Shown: positions 1 to 10,640, counted from the first letter of the stretch. The stretch: 64,000 nt of DNA from Eucalyptus grandis (GCF_016545825.1 NC_052622.1:6887001-6951000), one strand, 5' to 3'. The notes: a model not told the origin generated them from the letters alone. Numbers and translations: made by a program.

Positions 1-1586
1 AATTAGTGTTTTAATGACTTGCGGATTTAACTTATTAGTTATTGAATTTTGGAATTTCATTGTTCATGACACTGTTCACGATTTACTGTTCACGCGCACT
101 GTTTACCCGAGAATGAAAAGTGGTCTAATTTCATGTGTATTGATTTTATAAAGTGAATGGATGTGTAAAGGCATGGGCATCCGCATGAATTGGGTGATGT
201 TTTGTGCTATTGTATGGTGATTCAAAACTGTTGGTATTTAATTATAACATACCGGGTGTCAAGTTTTGGACGCCGAAAGTATTTTTAAATACTATACCAA
301 ACTGCGGGATTTTAAAAGAGATGACACAAATTTTCTAGTTTGATTTGACCGTATTCCCACATACGATTATTTTACGATGCATTTCTAATATGAAGAAAAT
401 AGGCCGGGATCACCATTTTAATTGAGATATTTGAGTGTAATGCACGGTATCTTAGGCTGAAATTGAATAAATGGATGAATGATATGAAATGCCGTCACGA
501 GCCTTTGAGGCTGGACGATGCTCCTTCGGGAATGCCCCACGTCAACGGATGTCGGTCACAGTGGATGCTGAGCTGATGCTTCTTTGGGAATGTCCCATGT
601 CAATGGATGCCGGTCGCAGGGGAAGCTGGACCGATGCTCCTATATGGAATGCCGTCTAGATGTAGACGATGCCGTACTTAGCGGTGCGGCGATGCCGGTT
701 ATGCCGGAAGGCATTATCCGAGCATTGAAATCATTTGTGACACATGAAATGCCCGGTTATGCTGGAAGACTGTTATCTGAGCATTGAAATCATTTGTGAC
801 ACATGAATGGGTGAAAGTGAGGGACCTAATTAAAAGACGGAACTGTGTGGTGCGGTATGGGACGTGCCATCACGGTTTAGTCTGGTAATTGGGGGCCCGT
901 GTAATTATGTGACATTTATGTCTTTACATATGTATGTGTTAAAAGTATTCTGATGATATATGATCTCGATATCTTATGCATGATTTAATTGACACTAACA
1001 TGCAGAAAAGCACTGGTATTAAGAAAGTGTGAGAAAGGCGATTAGATTGCATGTTGAGTGTACCCTTCTCCTAATCTGGATTTAGGGGATTTACTCGCTG
1101 AGATGTGATCTCACCCCGTTGTGGGCTAAAATTTTTCAAGTCCCTAAATAGAGGAAAGCCAGGTCGTGTACAGTTGGTTGCAGTAAAGGAGGAATAGGAC
1201 TCTTGCTATCTCCTTCCAAGTGATGACGGGTTTTCCGTCAAGACTGGATGTAGGGTGACAGCTCACCCCCGAGAGATCGAGAAGTATGGTAGTGTAGTAG
1301 TAAACCCCAGTCTTGTTGGTAGAAGCTTAGTGGGTAATCGAACAACTTCACTTTTTATATTAGATCTTGGGGTGTTAAACTAGTCTATAAATAATGTGAT
1401 GTTGTAAGTATGGCTTGTGAAAAATATTATCCTACATTTCTATCCCACTGTTTTGTTGTATGGAGATTGTTTTACGTTTCTGCATGTGCAAAAATAATGA
1501 ATGGGTCAGCAACAGTTCCTGGGATGTTGCAAATTTTAAATCGACAATTGAAGGATGTGCATGTGCCTGGGGTTCGGGTCGTGACA
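1..1586 (+). mobile_element. Family G gypsy LTR, 3' part, truncated by window start
   Basis: This stretch matches, in opposite orientation, the LTR at 5206-8679. Shared landmarks are the block around 230-400 (an ATACCGGG motif, then a TATTTTTAAATACTATACC motif ending in GAAGAAAATAG) and the terminal block around 1480-1586 (TGCATGTGCA, then AATGAATGGGT). It ends in GTCGTGACA at 1586, a CA end typical of LTRs. No primer-binding site follows, so it is best read as the 3' LTR of an element lying mostly left of the window, or as a rearranged piece. The frames at 584-787 and 1410-1642 lie inside it and are not genes. Confidence 0.75.
484..800 (+). repeat. Minisatellites inside the family G LTR
   Basis: Two repeat types lie in a row. 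About three diverged units of roughly 65 bp share GATGCTCCTTCGGGAATG-like and CAACGGATGTCGGTC-like segments (484-660). About two units of roughly 56 bp share GCATTGAAATCATTTGTGAC (690-800). They follow the GAAGAAAATAG block, the same LTR position at which the LTR at 5206-8679 carries a quite different repeat. Confidence 0.7.
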
Positions 1587-1589
1587 GGA

Positions 1590-2110
1590 ACCATCTAAAA
1601 GCTCTGCTGAAACTAGGAATCTCGGGTCTAGATTTGATATAAATTCATCATCGGCACTCCATGTAGACGAACTATTTGACGCACGTACATCTCTGCATAC
1701 CTATTCAAATCAATATCCTTTACTGTGATGAAGTGAGTTGACTTTGTTCATCTGTCAACCAGTACTCCAAATGGAATCACTCTGACTCCTCAGTAAGCCT
1801 GTCACAAAGTCTATCGTGATGTGCACCCCTTTCCACTCGGGAATCTCGAGAGATTGCAAACACATTCCCAGTTTGCAATACTATGCTTTCACTCGCTAGC
1901 ACGTCTACCACTTGGCGACATGCTTGGCGATGTCCTCCTTCATACCAGACCACCAATAGTGTCGACACAGAATTCGATACATCTTCGTACTGCCAAGATG
2001 AATGCTGCAACTGCTACGATGAGCTTCTGACAAGATCTCTTCCCTGAGTGCTATATTATCAGGTACACATAATCATCCTCAGAACTTTAGTGTTCCATTT
2101 TCAGAAATCT
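1590..2110 (-). pseudogene. Gypsy integrase remnant
   Basis: Translation on the - strand gives a degraded integrase: a segment resembling the H2C2 zinc-binding region (IHLGSTKMYRILCRHYWWSGM, read around 1920-1990), then EWKGVHITIDFVTGL around 1800-1840, which corresponds to the catalytic-core start, then FISNLDPRF around 1620. Several in-frame stops interrupt it. The core is cut at 1587 soon after the position of the second catalytic Asp, so the Glu of the D,D,E triad and the C-terminus are missing. Confidence 0.7.
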
Positions 2111-2182
2111 GAAAGTCAGCTTTTCTCTTATCAATGTTTCTTGCAGGATCTTCTGAATCTCTAGGTCTGTCCACTAAAGCAT

Positions 2183-2830
2183 CTAAATTTTGATCTGCGC
2201 CTCTGGCTCAATTCTAAGGGTGGCCATAAGATTCAAAAGGCGGTCTACCTCAAACTTGAAAACCGAATCTTGAGCTTTCTCGATTAAATTCCACTCCTTA
2301 ATCAGCATATGTGCAATTGAAGACTTCCGACTCAAAGCGTTGGCAACCCTATTCGCCTTTCCAGGGTGATACAGGATATCACAGTCGTAGTCCTTTAGAA
2401 GTTCCATCCAGTGACGCTGTCTCATATTCAACTTCTTCGAAGAGAATAGATACTTAAGACTTTGATGGTCAGTGAAGATTTGGAATCTCTCTCCACACAA
2501 ATAATGTCTCCAAATCTTTAGAGCGAAAAATGATTGCCGCAAGTTCTAAGTCACTCATCGTGTAATTCTGTTCATGAGGTCTCAACTGGCGGGAGGCGTA
2601 TGCAACTACTCTCCCATGTTGCATCAACATGCAACCTAGTCCTCTAAACGACGCATCATTGTTGATCGTGTACCCTTCAGGACCATATGGAATGGTCAAC
2701 ATAGGTGTGGTAGTCAGCTTCTGCTTAAGCTCTTGGAAACTATGCTCGCACTTAGCTGTCCACACAAATTTTTCTTCCTTCTTCCGTAGTCAGGTTGCCA
2801 GTGATGCCAAGACTAAAAATCTTTTCACAA
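2183..2830 (-). pseudogene. Gypsy RNase H remnant
   Basis: Two overlapping - strand frames (2469-2765 and 2183-2542) together encode the RT thumb/RNase H region: [17 protein letters not shown], then a DAS motif with the catalytic Asp, [16 protein letters not shown], and in the second frame [20 protein letters not shown] with QSLKYLF and [16 protein letters not shown]. These are hallmark strings of plant gypsy RNase H. The two pieces are in different frames, so a small indel near 2500 separates them. It is a remnant, not a gene. Confidence 0.85.
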
Positions 2831-2879
2831 ACCTTCTGTAGTAACCTGTCCAACCCAAACGGCTTCTGATCTCTGATAC

Positions 2880-3640
2880 TGTTGTCGGTCTTAGTCCACT
2901 AATAACTTAATTCGGTCTTGATTGGGTCCACGGAGATTCCTTCGCCTAAGGTCATGTGACCTATGAACGCTACATGAGTCAACCAAAACTCGTACTTATT
3001 GAACTTAGCATACAACTAATGAATCCTCAGGGTCTGAAATACCATTCTTAGATGACTCTCATGTTCCTCAGCATTCCTCGAATACACTAGAATATCATTG
3101 ATAGCCACGATCACGAACTGATCTAGATATTCTTTGAATACTCGGTTTGTCAAATCCATGACAGTAGCTGGAGCATTCGTCAGACCAAATGGCATTATAG
3201 TACTTTCATAAAGGCCGTATTGAGTACGAAATGCTAAATTCAGTACGTCTTCCTTTCAAATCCTCAACTGATAAGACCCTGTCCTCAAGTTGATCTTTGA
3301 AGTATCGACACTCTTTGTAACTGGTCACACAATTCGTCGATCTTCAAAAATGAGCACACAATTCGTCAATCTTCAGAAATGAGCACTTGTTCTTGATCGT
3401 CACTTGATTGAGTTGACGATAGTCGATGCATAATTGCAATAAATCATCTTTCTTTTTCACAAACAAAATCGGTGCTCCCCAAAGTGATGCACCGGTATGC
3501 ATGAATCCCTTATTCAACAATTCTCACATCTGCACCCTTAGCTCTTTCAGCTCAAACAACGGCATCTAGTAAGAAGCTTTAGAGAGTGGCTTTGTCCCGG
3601 GTGCTAACTCGATTGCGAATTCTATCTCTTTCTCTGACGA
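2880..3640 (-). pseudogene. Gypsy reverse transcriptase remnant
   Basis: On the - strand the opening RT motif [19 protein letters not shown] is readable around 3422-3480, and the catalytic motif region reads [13 protein letters not shown] around 3070-3120. The usual two adjacent Asp residues have become Asn-Asp, which would kill polymerase activity. A short direct duplication around 3332-3390 (two copies of a CACACAATTCGTC-containing unit) breaks the frame between the two motifs. Confidence 0.85.
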
Positions 3641-4090
3641 CAGGCCTGACAATTCATGTGGAAACACATCTAGAAATTCTTGGACTACTGAGATGTCCTT
3701 AATCTTCAGTTCTTCAATCTGTCTTATCTATGACAATCACTAAGTAACCTTGGCAGCCCCCCTCTAACAAACGGGTTGCCTTCAAGCGATGAGATTAAGG
3801 AAATCGAGGGTCCTTCTCGACTCCCAATAAACTCAACACTTCCACATACTAATGGATTAAGCTGGATTGCTCCATGACAATGATTCATTACTACAAGATG
3901 TTCTTTGAGTCAAACCTTTTTACACATGACGTCAAAGTTACACATCGGCCAACTAGTCAAGTACAGCTCTAGTTAGTGATTCTTTTTCTACAGCTTTAAT
4001 ACAACAGACTGAAGTTCCATGAACTTAACCAAAACTCTGCTGTGCTATTTTGATAGAATTACCCCAAAAACATTCTTCATCTAATCGGTG
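3641..4090 (-). pseudogene. Gypsy protease end and protease-RT linker remnant
   Basis: The - strand reads FLDVFPHELSGL with SSEKEIEFAIELAPGTKP around 3600-3700, the conserved linker before plant gypsy RT. Upstream around 3830-3900 it reads AIQLNPLVCGSVEFIGS, corresponding to the end of the aspartic protease. The DSGA-type active site could not be found and is either lost or too diverged. Multiple stops are present. Confidence 0.6.
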
Positions 4091-4179
4091 CATGGCTCGG
4101 TTCATTCCTGTCCCTTTTGCCATCCTAGTGGCGTCCTATCAATGGTAGCATTGTCTGTGCTCCCTTGGGCTCACATTGA

Positions 4180-4580
4180 TATTCCCTCACCTGATAGCCG
4201 TATTGGCCACATCTATAGCATGCTCCCGTTATATCGGGACATTGGATTGATCCATGCTTCCTTCTATAGACTCGGCACACATTTGGTGAGTCTTCTATCT
4301 CTTGTCGGGTGATAGCATGCACTCTTTCTTGTACCGGAGGCCTGTCCCAAATACCTCATAGTGTGTTCTACGGCGCATTCCCTTTGATTCGTCCCATCAG
4401 CGGTGAGGGTAGCAGTTGCTGTGGTCCCATCTACTTTCTAGGACAATTTATGGTTGGGTGACCCTATTGGTCGCACTCAAAACAACCACCCGTCCTAAAG
4501 TGGCACGGGGTCGATTCGTGTCACCTCCCACAGAAACGACATACTCCATTCTGATTCGACGCTGACTTATCTATCCCACC
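4180..4580 (-). pseudogene. Gag nucleocapsid with duplicated zinc-knuckle module
   Basis: On the - strand two paralogous segments occur in tandem. The first (about 4445-4555) reads CRFCGR, stop, HESTPC and then CFECDQ, stop, GHPTINC. The second (about 4185-4290) reads CRVYRRKHGSIQC and then CYRCGQYGYQVREYQC. Each pairs a C-x2-C-x4-H-type finger with a classical CCHC knuckle, an arrangement known from plant chromovirus Gag. In the second copy the first finger has lost a Cys and the CCHC His is Tyr. The rest of gag lies towards 5150 and is too decayed to delimit. Confidence 0.65.
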
Positions 4581-5183
4581 CTTCATGTTGGGTGGAATAG
4601 GATACCTTTCTCTGGTCATAGGCTCCTTCCTAAATCAGTTTCCATCTTTGCCGGCATTGAACCTTGACCCAGATGCAGTAGCTTGCTCCGCAATCACAAT
4701 TCCAGGTTGGACCTTGGCAAGTGCGGCAACAACAACGGGTACGGCATTGGCGACAGTGACAGTGGCAACAACGGCGGCTTGGTCCGAAGCTTGCTGCTCA
4801 ACAAGTTCCCAAGGAACACTAGCACCTGAACAATCCCATTGAACTTAGGATCGCTAGGTGTTGCTACACTAGTACTAGCTTTCGGCAGTACTCTTACACT
4901 CACGCTGGCCTAAGCCGACGCTTTACCTCGGGTACCGACCCATGTCAGTGCTCTACCCCGAGGCCTGCCCTCTTACTAGGAGTCCTTAGCTCCTGATCAC
5001 TTATGTTATAGGATCTTTATGGAAACCTATTTTCTAATTCCAATACCAGATTAGAATTTGAGTGATCCACATCAAACAAGCTACCAATCAGCTATCAATC
5101 ACATGCATCAGCATATTTAAATGGTCTTTTCTACTAATTATCCCATGATTCATCGCACCTTATCACTCCAAACACAGACATGA

Positions 5184-5193
5184 TCTGATACCA
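5184..5193 (-). other. Primer-binding site of the - strand gypsy element
   Basis: The - strand reads TGGTATCAGA, complementary to the 3' end of initiator Met-tRNA, the primer most plant LTR retrotransposons use. It lies about a dozen bases inside the LTR end (GCATGACA, 5206), which fixes the LTR boundary and the element's orientation. Confidence 0.8.
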
Positions 5194-5829
5194 CTATATG
5201 GGGGATGTCATGCTCTAATTCTCCGAGCGCGTGCCCATCCCTCGGTAGTTGATTAAATAGCGACGTCCCAAGACGCGTCGCCAACCCATTCATTTTAATG
5301 CACATGTAGAAGCAAATTACTAATCCCCTGACAATAACAAACGTGAGATAAAAAAGCAAGACAACACATTTCAAATCAACACATTATTAAAAACCACAAT
5401 CTGATTTACAAATAGAAGCCAACTCTAGGGTCGAAGTACAGAAAGTTTATCTTCAGAAAGAACTTCTGAGCGATCCATGCTCCTAACCCTCTTGCCTCAA
5501 GCTTCAGATTCTTCACCCTAAGGACCTGAAAATGTTATCCCACAACAGAGTGAGATAATGTTTCCACAAGTTCACCCTCTAAGACCCGACTGAGAAGAAA
5601 ATACGCCCTAAGGGTTGCCTAAGCACAAACACAAGTTAGAGGACTTACCTTTGCCTTCATTTCTTCTTGCAAGTCAATATAATTTATAAATTCAACGAAT
5701 CATTTCAACACCTCAAAGCGCCAAATCAAATCGAATTACTGATCAATCGACTCGGTCGATTCCATGTTCTCAAGACCATCTCTTAGTCCACTTATTCAAT
5801 ACTATATATCCAATTCGATCAAATCGAGA

Positions 5830-6055
5830 ACTGCTCACCTTAAGCTAAAGATAGATAGTATAGCTCACCCAAAGCTGATATATCAAGGCTCGTAGGCTGA
5901 TTTAGTATACTCACAATGCTCACCAAAAGCTGCTAAGGTATACTACTTACCCAAAACTGATATATCAAAACCCGCAGATTAATATAGTATATTGGTATAC
6001 TACTCACCCAAAGCTGATATATCAAAGCCCATAAGCTAATATAGTATACTTGTTC
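5830..6055 (-). repeat. Tandem repeat inside the family G LTR
   Basis: About four imperfect units of roughly 50-60 bp share CACCCAAAGCTGATATATCA and a TAGTATAC block. They sit where the LTR at 1-1586 carries its own unrelated minisatellites, immediately beyond the conserved LTR block. Confidence 0.75.
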
Positions 6056-6215
6056 TCACCAATTGAGAATGCCACCATTTTATCATTCTTGATAAAAATA
6101 TTCGTGTGTGGATACACGGTCGGCCTTAGCCAAAATACAATATTTTCCCACTTGAAAACCTCACCATTTATTATAGTGCCTAAAAACATTATTGGTGTTA
6201 AAAACCGACGTCCCG

Positions 6216-6420
6216 AACCATCTGTGGTGGCGGCGTAGTGGTTGAGCTTCGGTTCCTTTTGGGAGAGGTCTGGAGTTCGAATCCTTTCGTCGTCTGCATT
6301 GTTGGAAAGGAACCCACGACTTGCCCGGGGCAAAAAGGGTGGTGGTGACTCTCCTGCTCCTTTAGGATTTACTCCGCTGCGAAGCGGCGCATGGAGGTTC
6401 CCTGGGTACCAAAAAAAAAA
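6216..6420 (+). mobile_element. tRNA-derived SINE with 15-bp target-site duplication
   Basis: The body begins with a tRNA-like head: box A-like GGCGTAGTGGTTGAGC near 6232-6247 and box B GAGTTCGAATC at 6273-6283, the internal RNA polymerase III promoter. It ends GGTACC followed by an A tract (6411-6420). It is flanked by AAAACCGACGTCCCG (6201-6215) and AAAACCGGCGTCCCG (about 6417-6431), a 15-bp duplication with one mismatch, as expected from LINE-machinery insertion. About 205 bp, inserted into the family G LTR in the opposite orientation. The head does not fold as an intact tRNA, so it is not called a tRNA gene. Confidence 0.9.
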
Positions 6421-8679
6421 CCGGCGTCCCGGTATTTTCTGACTAAATACAGAAATTATTAAATTTTGGGATAAATACCCAAAATTACAAATCACACTCA
6501 ATTTGCACCATGCAACACTCAATTAAATAAACAGATCACACTACTACAATCAACATAAAATTCCGATCACCGGCTATCCCGATCTAATTTTCAAAAATAA
6601 TAATTAATTAAATAATTACACAAATTAATTATTAAATGCCAATAAATAACAAAAATGCACACTTAAGCCGGAAATGCCTAATTAAAAGCCGAGACAGTCC
6701 GAAAAATTTCCAAACCTATCTAAATAAATACTAGAACTTATCTAGTTGCTAATTGCACTAATCTAACTACCTAACATGCAATATTGGTTAACTAAATTGC
6801 TAATCTGTTCTAACTAACCACTTATTCCCTAATTAACTTAAACTAATCAACCCTTAGGTATAATTAAATTCTTAAGCATGGATTAGTGAATAAACTCACT
6901 TGATTAACGCGAAAACCAATTCACGGTGACAGCGAAGCGACGGTGGCCAATAAACTCCAAAACGGCGGCACCAACAGGAACCCAGACCGAGCTGAAATTG
7001 GCCACAAAGCCCACAGTTGGGCTGTCGATTCTGGTTTGAAAGGGAGGACGAGCTGCGGGGCTTGATTCGCTGGAACGAAGTTGGTGCATGGCTTTAAATG
7101 GGCTGGCTGAATAAGAAAATTTGAAGGGGCTCCTGGCGCAAAGAACCTCGGTCAACAAACCAGCCGAATGAAAGATGATGAGCTGACTTCAATGTGGAGT
7201 ATGTGGTGCGGGCAGCGTTAATTCAATGGGGGAAGCAGCAAGCGTTGCTGCTGAGGAAGAAGAAATTGATGGGCCGTTGATTGGAGGGGTTAGATCGTGG
7301 CAGCTACAAGGGGGGTCGGTGGGGATGGCTGCACGTAGAATGGAGAAGGTGAGCGGCTTCAAAGGAGGGAGACATAAAGCTAAAGAAAAAGTTCCACGGG
7401 TCGAGGACAGCTGGTAGAAGGAGAAAGGGATGAATGGGATAGCGGAAGAGAGAAAGAGGGGAAAACGTGGGGGAGTTGGGTCCATAGAAATCAGAGGAGA
7501 AAGGAATGTCGACTGAGGGGGAAGAATGTGTGGAAATTAGAAGGAGAGAGAGGGAGAGAGATGTGTACAAGAAAGATGGATAAGGGGGTTGATGGTCAAA
7601 GAAGCAAAGAGCAGAAGCGAAGACTGCTGCGGAGGGGGCGGTCAGGTGGAGAGAGAGACGTGTGAGAGAAATAGTCCAAAGAAAGGGAAGAAGAAATATT
7701 TAACAAAACATCTTATACTCATCAAGTCTTGGTCCCACAAGTTCTCATTCAATCCAATTTGGTCCCCAAAAATCCCCATGCTAAAATACTTGATCCTCAC
7801 TTGCTTTCTTGCACTATACTTTCCCAAATAACCAACACTAGATAGCAAAATTGGTCATTTCCCTCAATTCCGTATTCTATTTCCCTTTTCCCCGAAATCC
7901 GATTTCTTAACAAATCTCTCCGATTGATGTCGAATTTTGTTGAAGAAAAAGCCCACACAATTTTCTTTCGCCAAGTGGCTCACACAGAGGCCAAAAATCC
8001 CTTCAAATTGGCCAATTCGAATTTCCGTTTGTTTTCATAATCATCGACTCGATTTTCTTTAAAAATCTTGAACTCGTTGAAAATTCCTTGAAAGATGAAT
8101 CGACATTCCTAAAATAACTCGTGACATGACAGAATTTTCAATTTCTTAAATCGGGTTCAAATTCGCTGTTAATTTTAATTAGACGAGATTTTAGCGTGAC
8201 TTAACCTAAAATGTAGCTTTTAGGAATTTTTGGTGCAATTGACCTGTGGTTGATTTTCTTTGAGCCACAACATACCTCTTCGACACATTGGCGACTCTCG
8301 GTAGTCGTGAAAATCTCAAGGTTTCAAATACGAGCATAGGGTACCAAAAACGATAGAAATCGGTCTAGTGCCAATCGGCGAGAATTTTGCAATCAGGTGG
8401 AATCACCCACACTTTGATCACACATCTCGTCGAATCGACGTATCTCCGATCTATGATCGATTTTTAATTGTGTCGTAATGACCTTTGCAAACTAACACGG
8501 TCGAGCAGTCAATTCCTAGTCAAATTCTCAAGTTTATTGCGTTAAAATCCCTTTAATGGCTTCATCTGATAGGCTAGTTATCTCATGAGTGGCCATCTCG
8601 GAGAAAAGCACTATAGGCGCGTTGATAAAAGGCCCAACTTATCCAATCGAAATCAGAACCTGAAAATCAGGATGTCACA

Positions 8680-9070
8680 GTGAGCTATGTGGAAGTCTCA
8701 ACTAGATAGAATGGTCTTCTTAGGCTTTAAACTTGGTCATTTCACTCATGCTAATGCTTGGAGCTTAACTAGGGAGAAAAAGGCCAAGGTAACTCTGCAT
8801 AGGCCTAATTCGGTTTAATCCAAATGTGCAGACATTTTGCTTCGTATCTTGGCTTGCTATCCTTACCAAGTTGCAGTAGACTGGTGATAGATTGTGCAAA
8901 TGGTAGAATGTGAATGGTATTTGTGTCCTCTGTGGATTGAAGCTCAAATCAAGATGACATTTGCTCTTTGAATGTTCTTTCGCCCTTGAAAAATTAAGTA
9001 GGATTTTGCAACTATGTGGTATAAGAGGTTTGGTTGACGACTGGGATGTTTAGTTTGTATGGGTGTTGCA
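8680..9070 (+). pseudogene. LINE (L1-type) C-terminal fragment, zf-RVT domain
   Basis: In one + frame, with stops, the sequence reads RFNPNVQTFCFVSWLAILTK, then TGDRLCKW, then CVLCGLKLKSR, stop, HLLFECSFA and LCGIRGLVDDW. This is the zinc-binding RT-associated region found at the C-terminus of plant L1-type LINEs, with its C-x2-C and H-x4-C pairs. No polymerase domain is present. The fragment starts where the gypsy LTR ends, so the LTR may have inserted into it. The frame at 9103-9357 follows it but is not recognisable. Confidence 0.7.
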
Positions 9071-9555
9071 AACATCAAAGGGGAGATCTCTAGAAAGTCT
9101 TATTGAAGGTGGCAAGTGATGTGAATCGTTGCGGAAAGATTGTTCTACGAAGGCCCGGGTGGTGCGAATTGCAAACCTCAACCTCCAATCAAACCTGTGA
9201 TTGGCAATCTCGGTATAAACATGACATGTTGACAAACGCGTGTCAACCAACCAATGTTATAGATGCACAAGTGAAAGAATTCGCTATCTTGCTCGATGAG
9301 TCGAATCGACCGTCACAAGGGAATCTTGATAAGGTCAAGTCCTCAAAAGAACAATAGAAGAGAATCTCTCAACTTTTTTTTTCTAAAAAAAAAAATATAT
9401 CTCTTCCAAAGAAATTTAGTCAATCTTTAATATAGGCCTTCTAGCTGCCAGACAAACCCTAAAATCAACCCTAGAAATCTAATGTGTCATATTCTAGAAT
9501 ATACATAAACAAGAAGATATATATAATATTTTTGACTTGGTCAAATATTTGGTGA

Positions 9556-9770
9556 TTAGATAATCAAATTGTGCAAAGATTTCCAAGATTCTTCAAGATT
9601 TGATTCAAGGTTATCTCCACGTTGAAGATCACGAACCATGACGCCAACAGCTTGCCTAAATTGCTTGGCCCGCACTCGAGTAATCGAACCAGTAGGAATA
9701 GACAATGGGTTCCTAGCACCACCTCCTCGATATGGCTTGATGTCCACATCAGCAAGGAATGGTGACACTC
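9556..9770 (-). pseudogene. Gypsy polyprotein C-terminal fragment
   Basis: The - strand frame contains RNPLSIPTGSITRVRAKQF followed by RQAVGVMVRDLQ. The GPITRARAK-like string is familiar from the extreme C-terminus, after integrase, of some plant gypsy polyproteins. Only about 70 codons remain and no LTR or polypurine tract could be identified nearby, so it is an isolated scrap. Confidence 0.5.
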
Positions 9771-10520
9771 ATTTCTCATGGAAGAAAATAAATAATGTAG
9801 TTCAAAATGGTAGAGTTCCATGTGCTAAGGAGGTTTTCAAGAGTATCTTGTTTGTGGTAAGGTTGCTGTTTTGCTGAAGGAGAAGGGAGATGCTTTGGCG
9901 AGAGTTGATAATATTGTGTGCGCTTTTTTGGGGCATGTAAATACCTAAGATTGGGCAGGAGAAGGATTTAGTCTCTGTTTTGTCTATTTCGTCGTGCTAT
10001 AATGCTTTAGTTGTATTAGTTTGGTAGCAGGGGAAGTGAAATTCTTGGACTTGATGTTTTTGTTTGACATCTTTTATTGAGATTAAGACCTTAAACTGAA
10101 GTTGCAGTGGGAAGTGAATGTCCTATGGTTTGATGTTTCGACCAATAATAGTACATAGCCATCGAAAAGCAAAAGAAAAAAATGATAAGTAAAAGCGGCA
10201 TCATGTCTTAATTTCTAGAAATCATTAGGGATATTATTGTCTGATGATTCATTGGCGATGTAGTTACCTCAATGTCGAGGTGGTTACCACGATGGACGAC
10301 CGTCCTGGAGCATGAGTACGCTTTTTTGTCATTTAAATAGTGATAAAAGCATTTTAATTTCATAGTTACCGTATCAGAATGAAATAGTGCATATTTATTT
10401 TGTTAAAGGTACTTTTTTCACTCGGACACGATGAAACGTCATATAGCCAAGAAAGAAATCACATTACACCACAGTTTTGTGCTTAGTTAAGACGAAACTT
10501 CGTGTAATGGAATGATAAAA
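9771..10520. other. Stretch without a recognisable gene
   Basis: AT-rich sequence with stops in all frames. A + strand segment around 9848-9950 reads GKVAVLLKEKGDALARVDNIVC in one frame, which looks protein-like, but it is short and I cannot assign it to a family. Two imperfect copies of GGGAAGTGAA followed by a GATGTTT motif lie about 80 bp apart near 10030-10140. The last bases (10505-10525) begin to resemble RLP 5' leader sequence. Confidence 0.4.
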
Positions 10521-10640
10521 TGCCGTACCAAATAGACAACTGCTAACATTATGCTTTGCTTCTACTCAAATAGGCAGTCTGAATATAACGGTCGGGCCCA
10601 AAGCAAAGTAGATCTATCATTGAATTGCCTATTATAGATG
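10505..10640 (+). repeat. Copy of sequence found downstream of the RLP-type promoter at 46.1 kb
   Basis: This matches 46035-46180 with scattered differences: shared segments are CATAGACAA-like and AATAGGCA-like strings, then CAAGCCCAAAGC(A) and CATTGAATTGCCTAT. It shows that the duplicated unit at 44.5-46.9 kb, including what follows its promoter, also existed here before the MITE inserted next to it. Confidence 0.65.

Larger units (their letters stand above)
1587..5183 (-). mobile_element. Decayed Ty3/gypsy internal region (gag-pol)
   Basis: Read on the - strand from 5183 to 1587, the order is primer-binding site, gag with zinc knuckles, protease/RT linker, reverse transcriptase, RNase H and integrase, the standard gypsy order. 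Every domain carries stops and frameshifts, so nothing is expressible. The 5' LTR is at 5206-8679. The integrase C-terminus and the matching 3' LTR are absent: the region ends abruptly against the inverted LTR at 1-1586. Presence of integrase zinc-binding, RT and multi-knuckle gag features suggests a chromovirus-like relative, but no chromodomain is in the window to confirm this. Confidence 0.85.
5206..8679 (-). mobile_element. Family G gypsy LTR, complete, 5' LTR of the - strand element
   Basis: On the - strand the LTR starts TGTGACATCC (8679) and ends GCATGACA (5206), about 3.47 kb, with a primer-binding site just downstream. Its start matches the LTR fragments at 48520-48905 and 50590-53375 (shared ATCAACGCGCCTATAGT). 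It contains a SINE and tandem repeats. Purine- and pyrimidine-rich frames at 6904-7850 are within the LTR and have no homology to known proteins. Unusually long LTRs like this occur in several plant gypsy lineages. Confidence 0.85.

Noticed and set aside
484..800. CRISPR-like direct repeats
   Set aside because: Units are contiguous diverged minisatellites without unique spacers, in plant nuclear DNA.
6216..6290. Possible tRNA gene (box A and box B present)
   Set aside because: No cloverleaf with paired acceptor stem is seen. The A-tail and the 15-bp target duplication show that it is a SINE head.
6022..6522. 166-codon - strand frame that could be taken for a gene
   Set aside because: It spans a SINE inside a gypsy LTR; the apparent coding potential comes from repeat sequence.
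6904..7850. Several short frames on both strands (Ser/Pro-rich and Lys/Glu-rich)
   Set aside because: They are mirror frames of a purine-rich LTR segment, with no domain and no conserved start.
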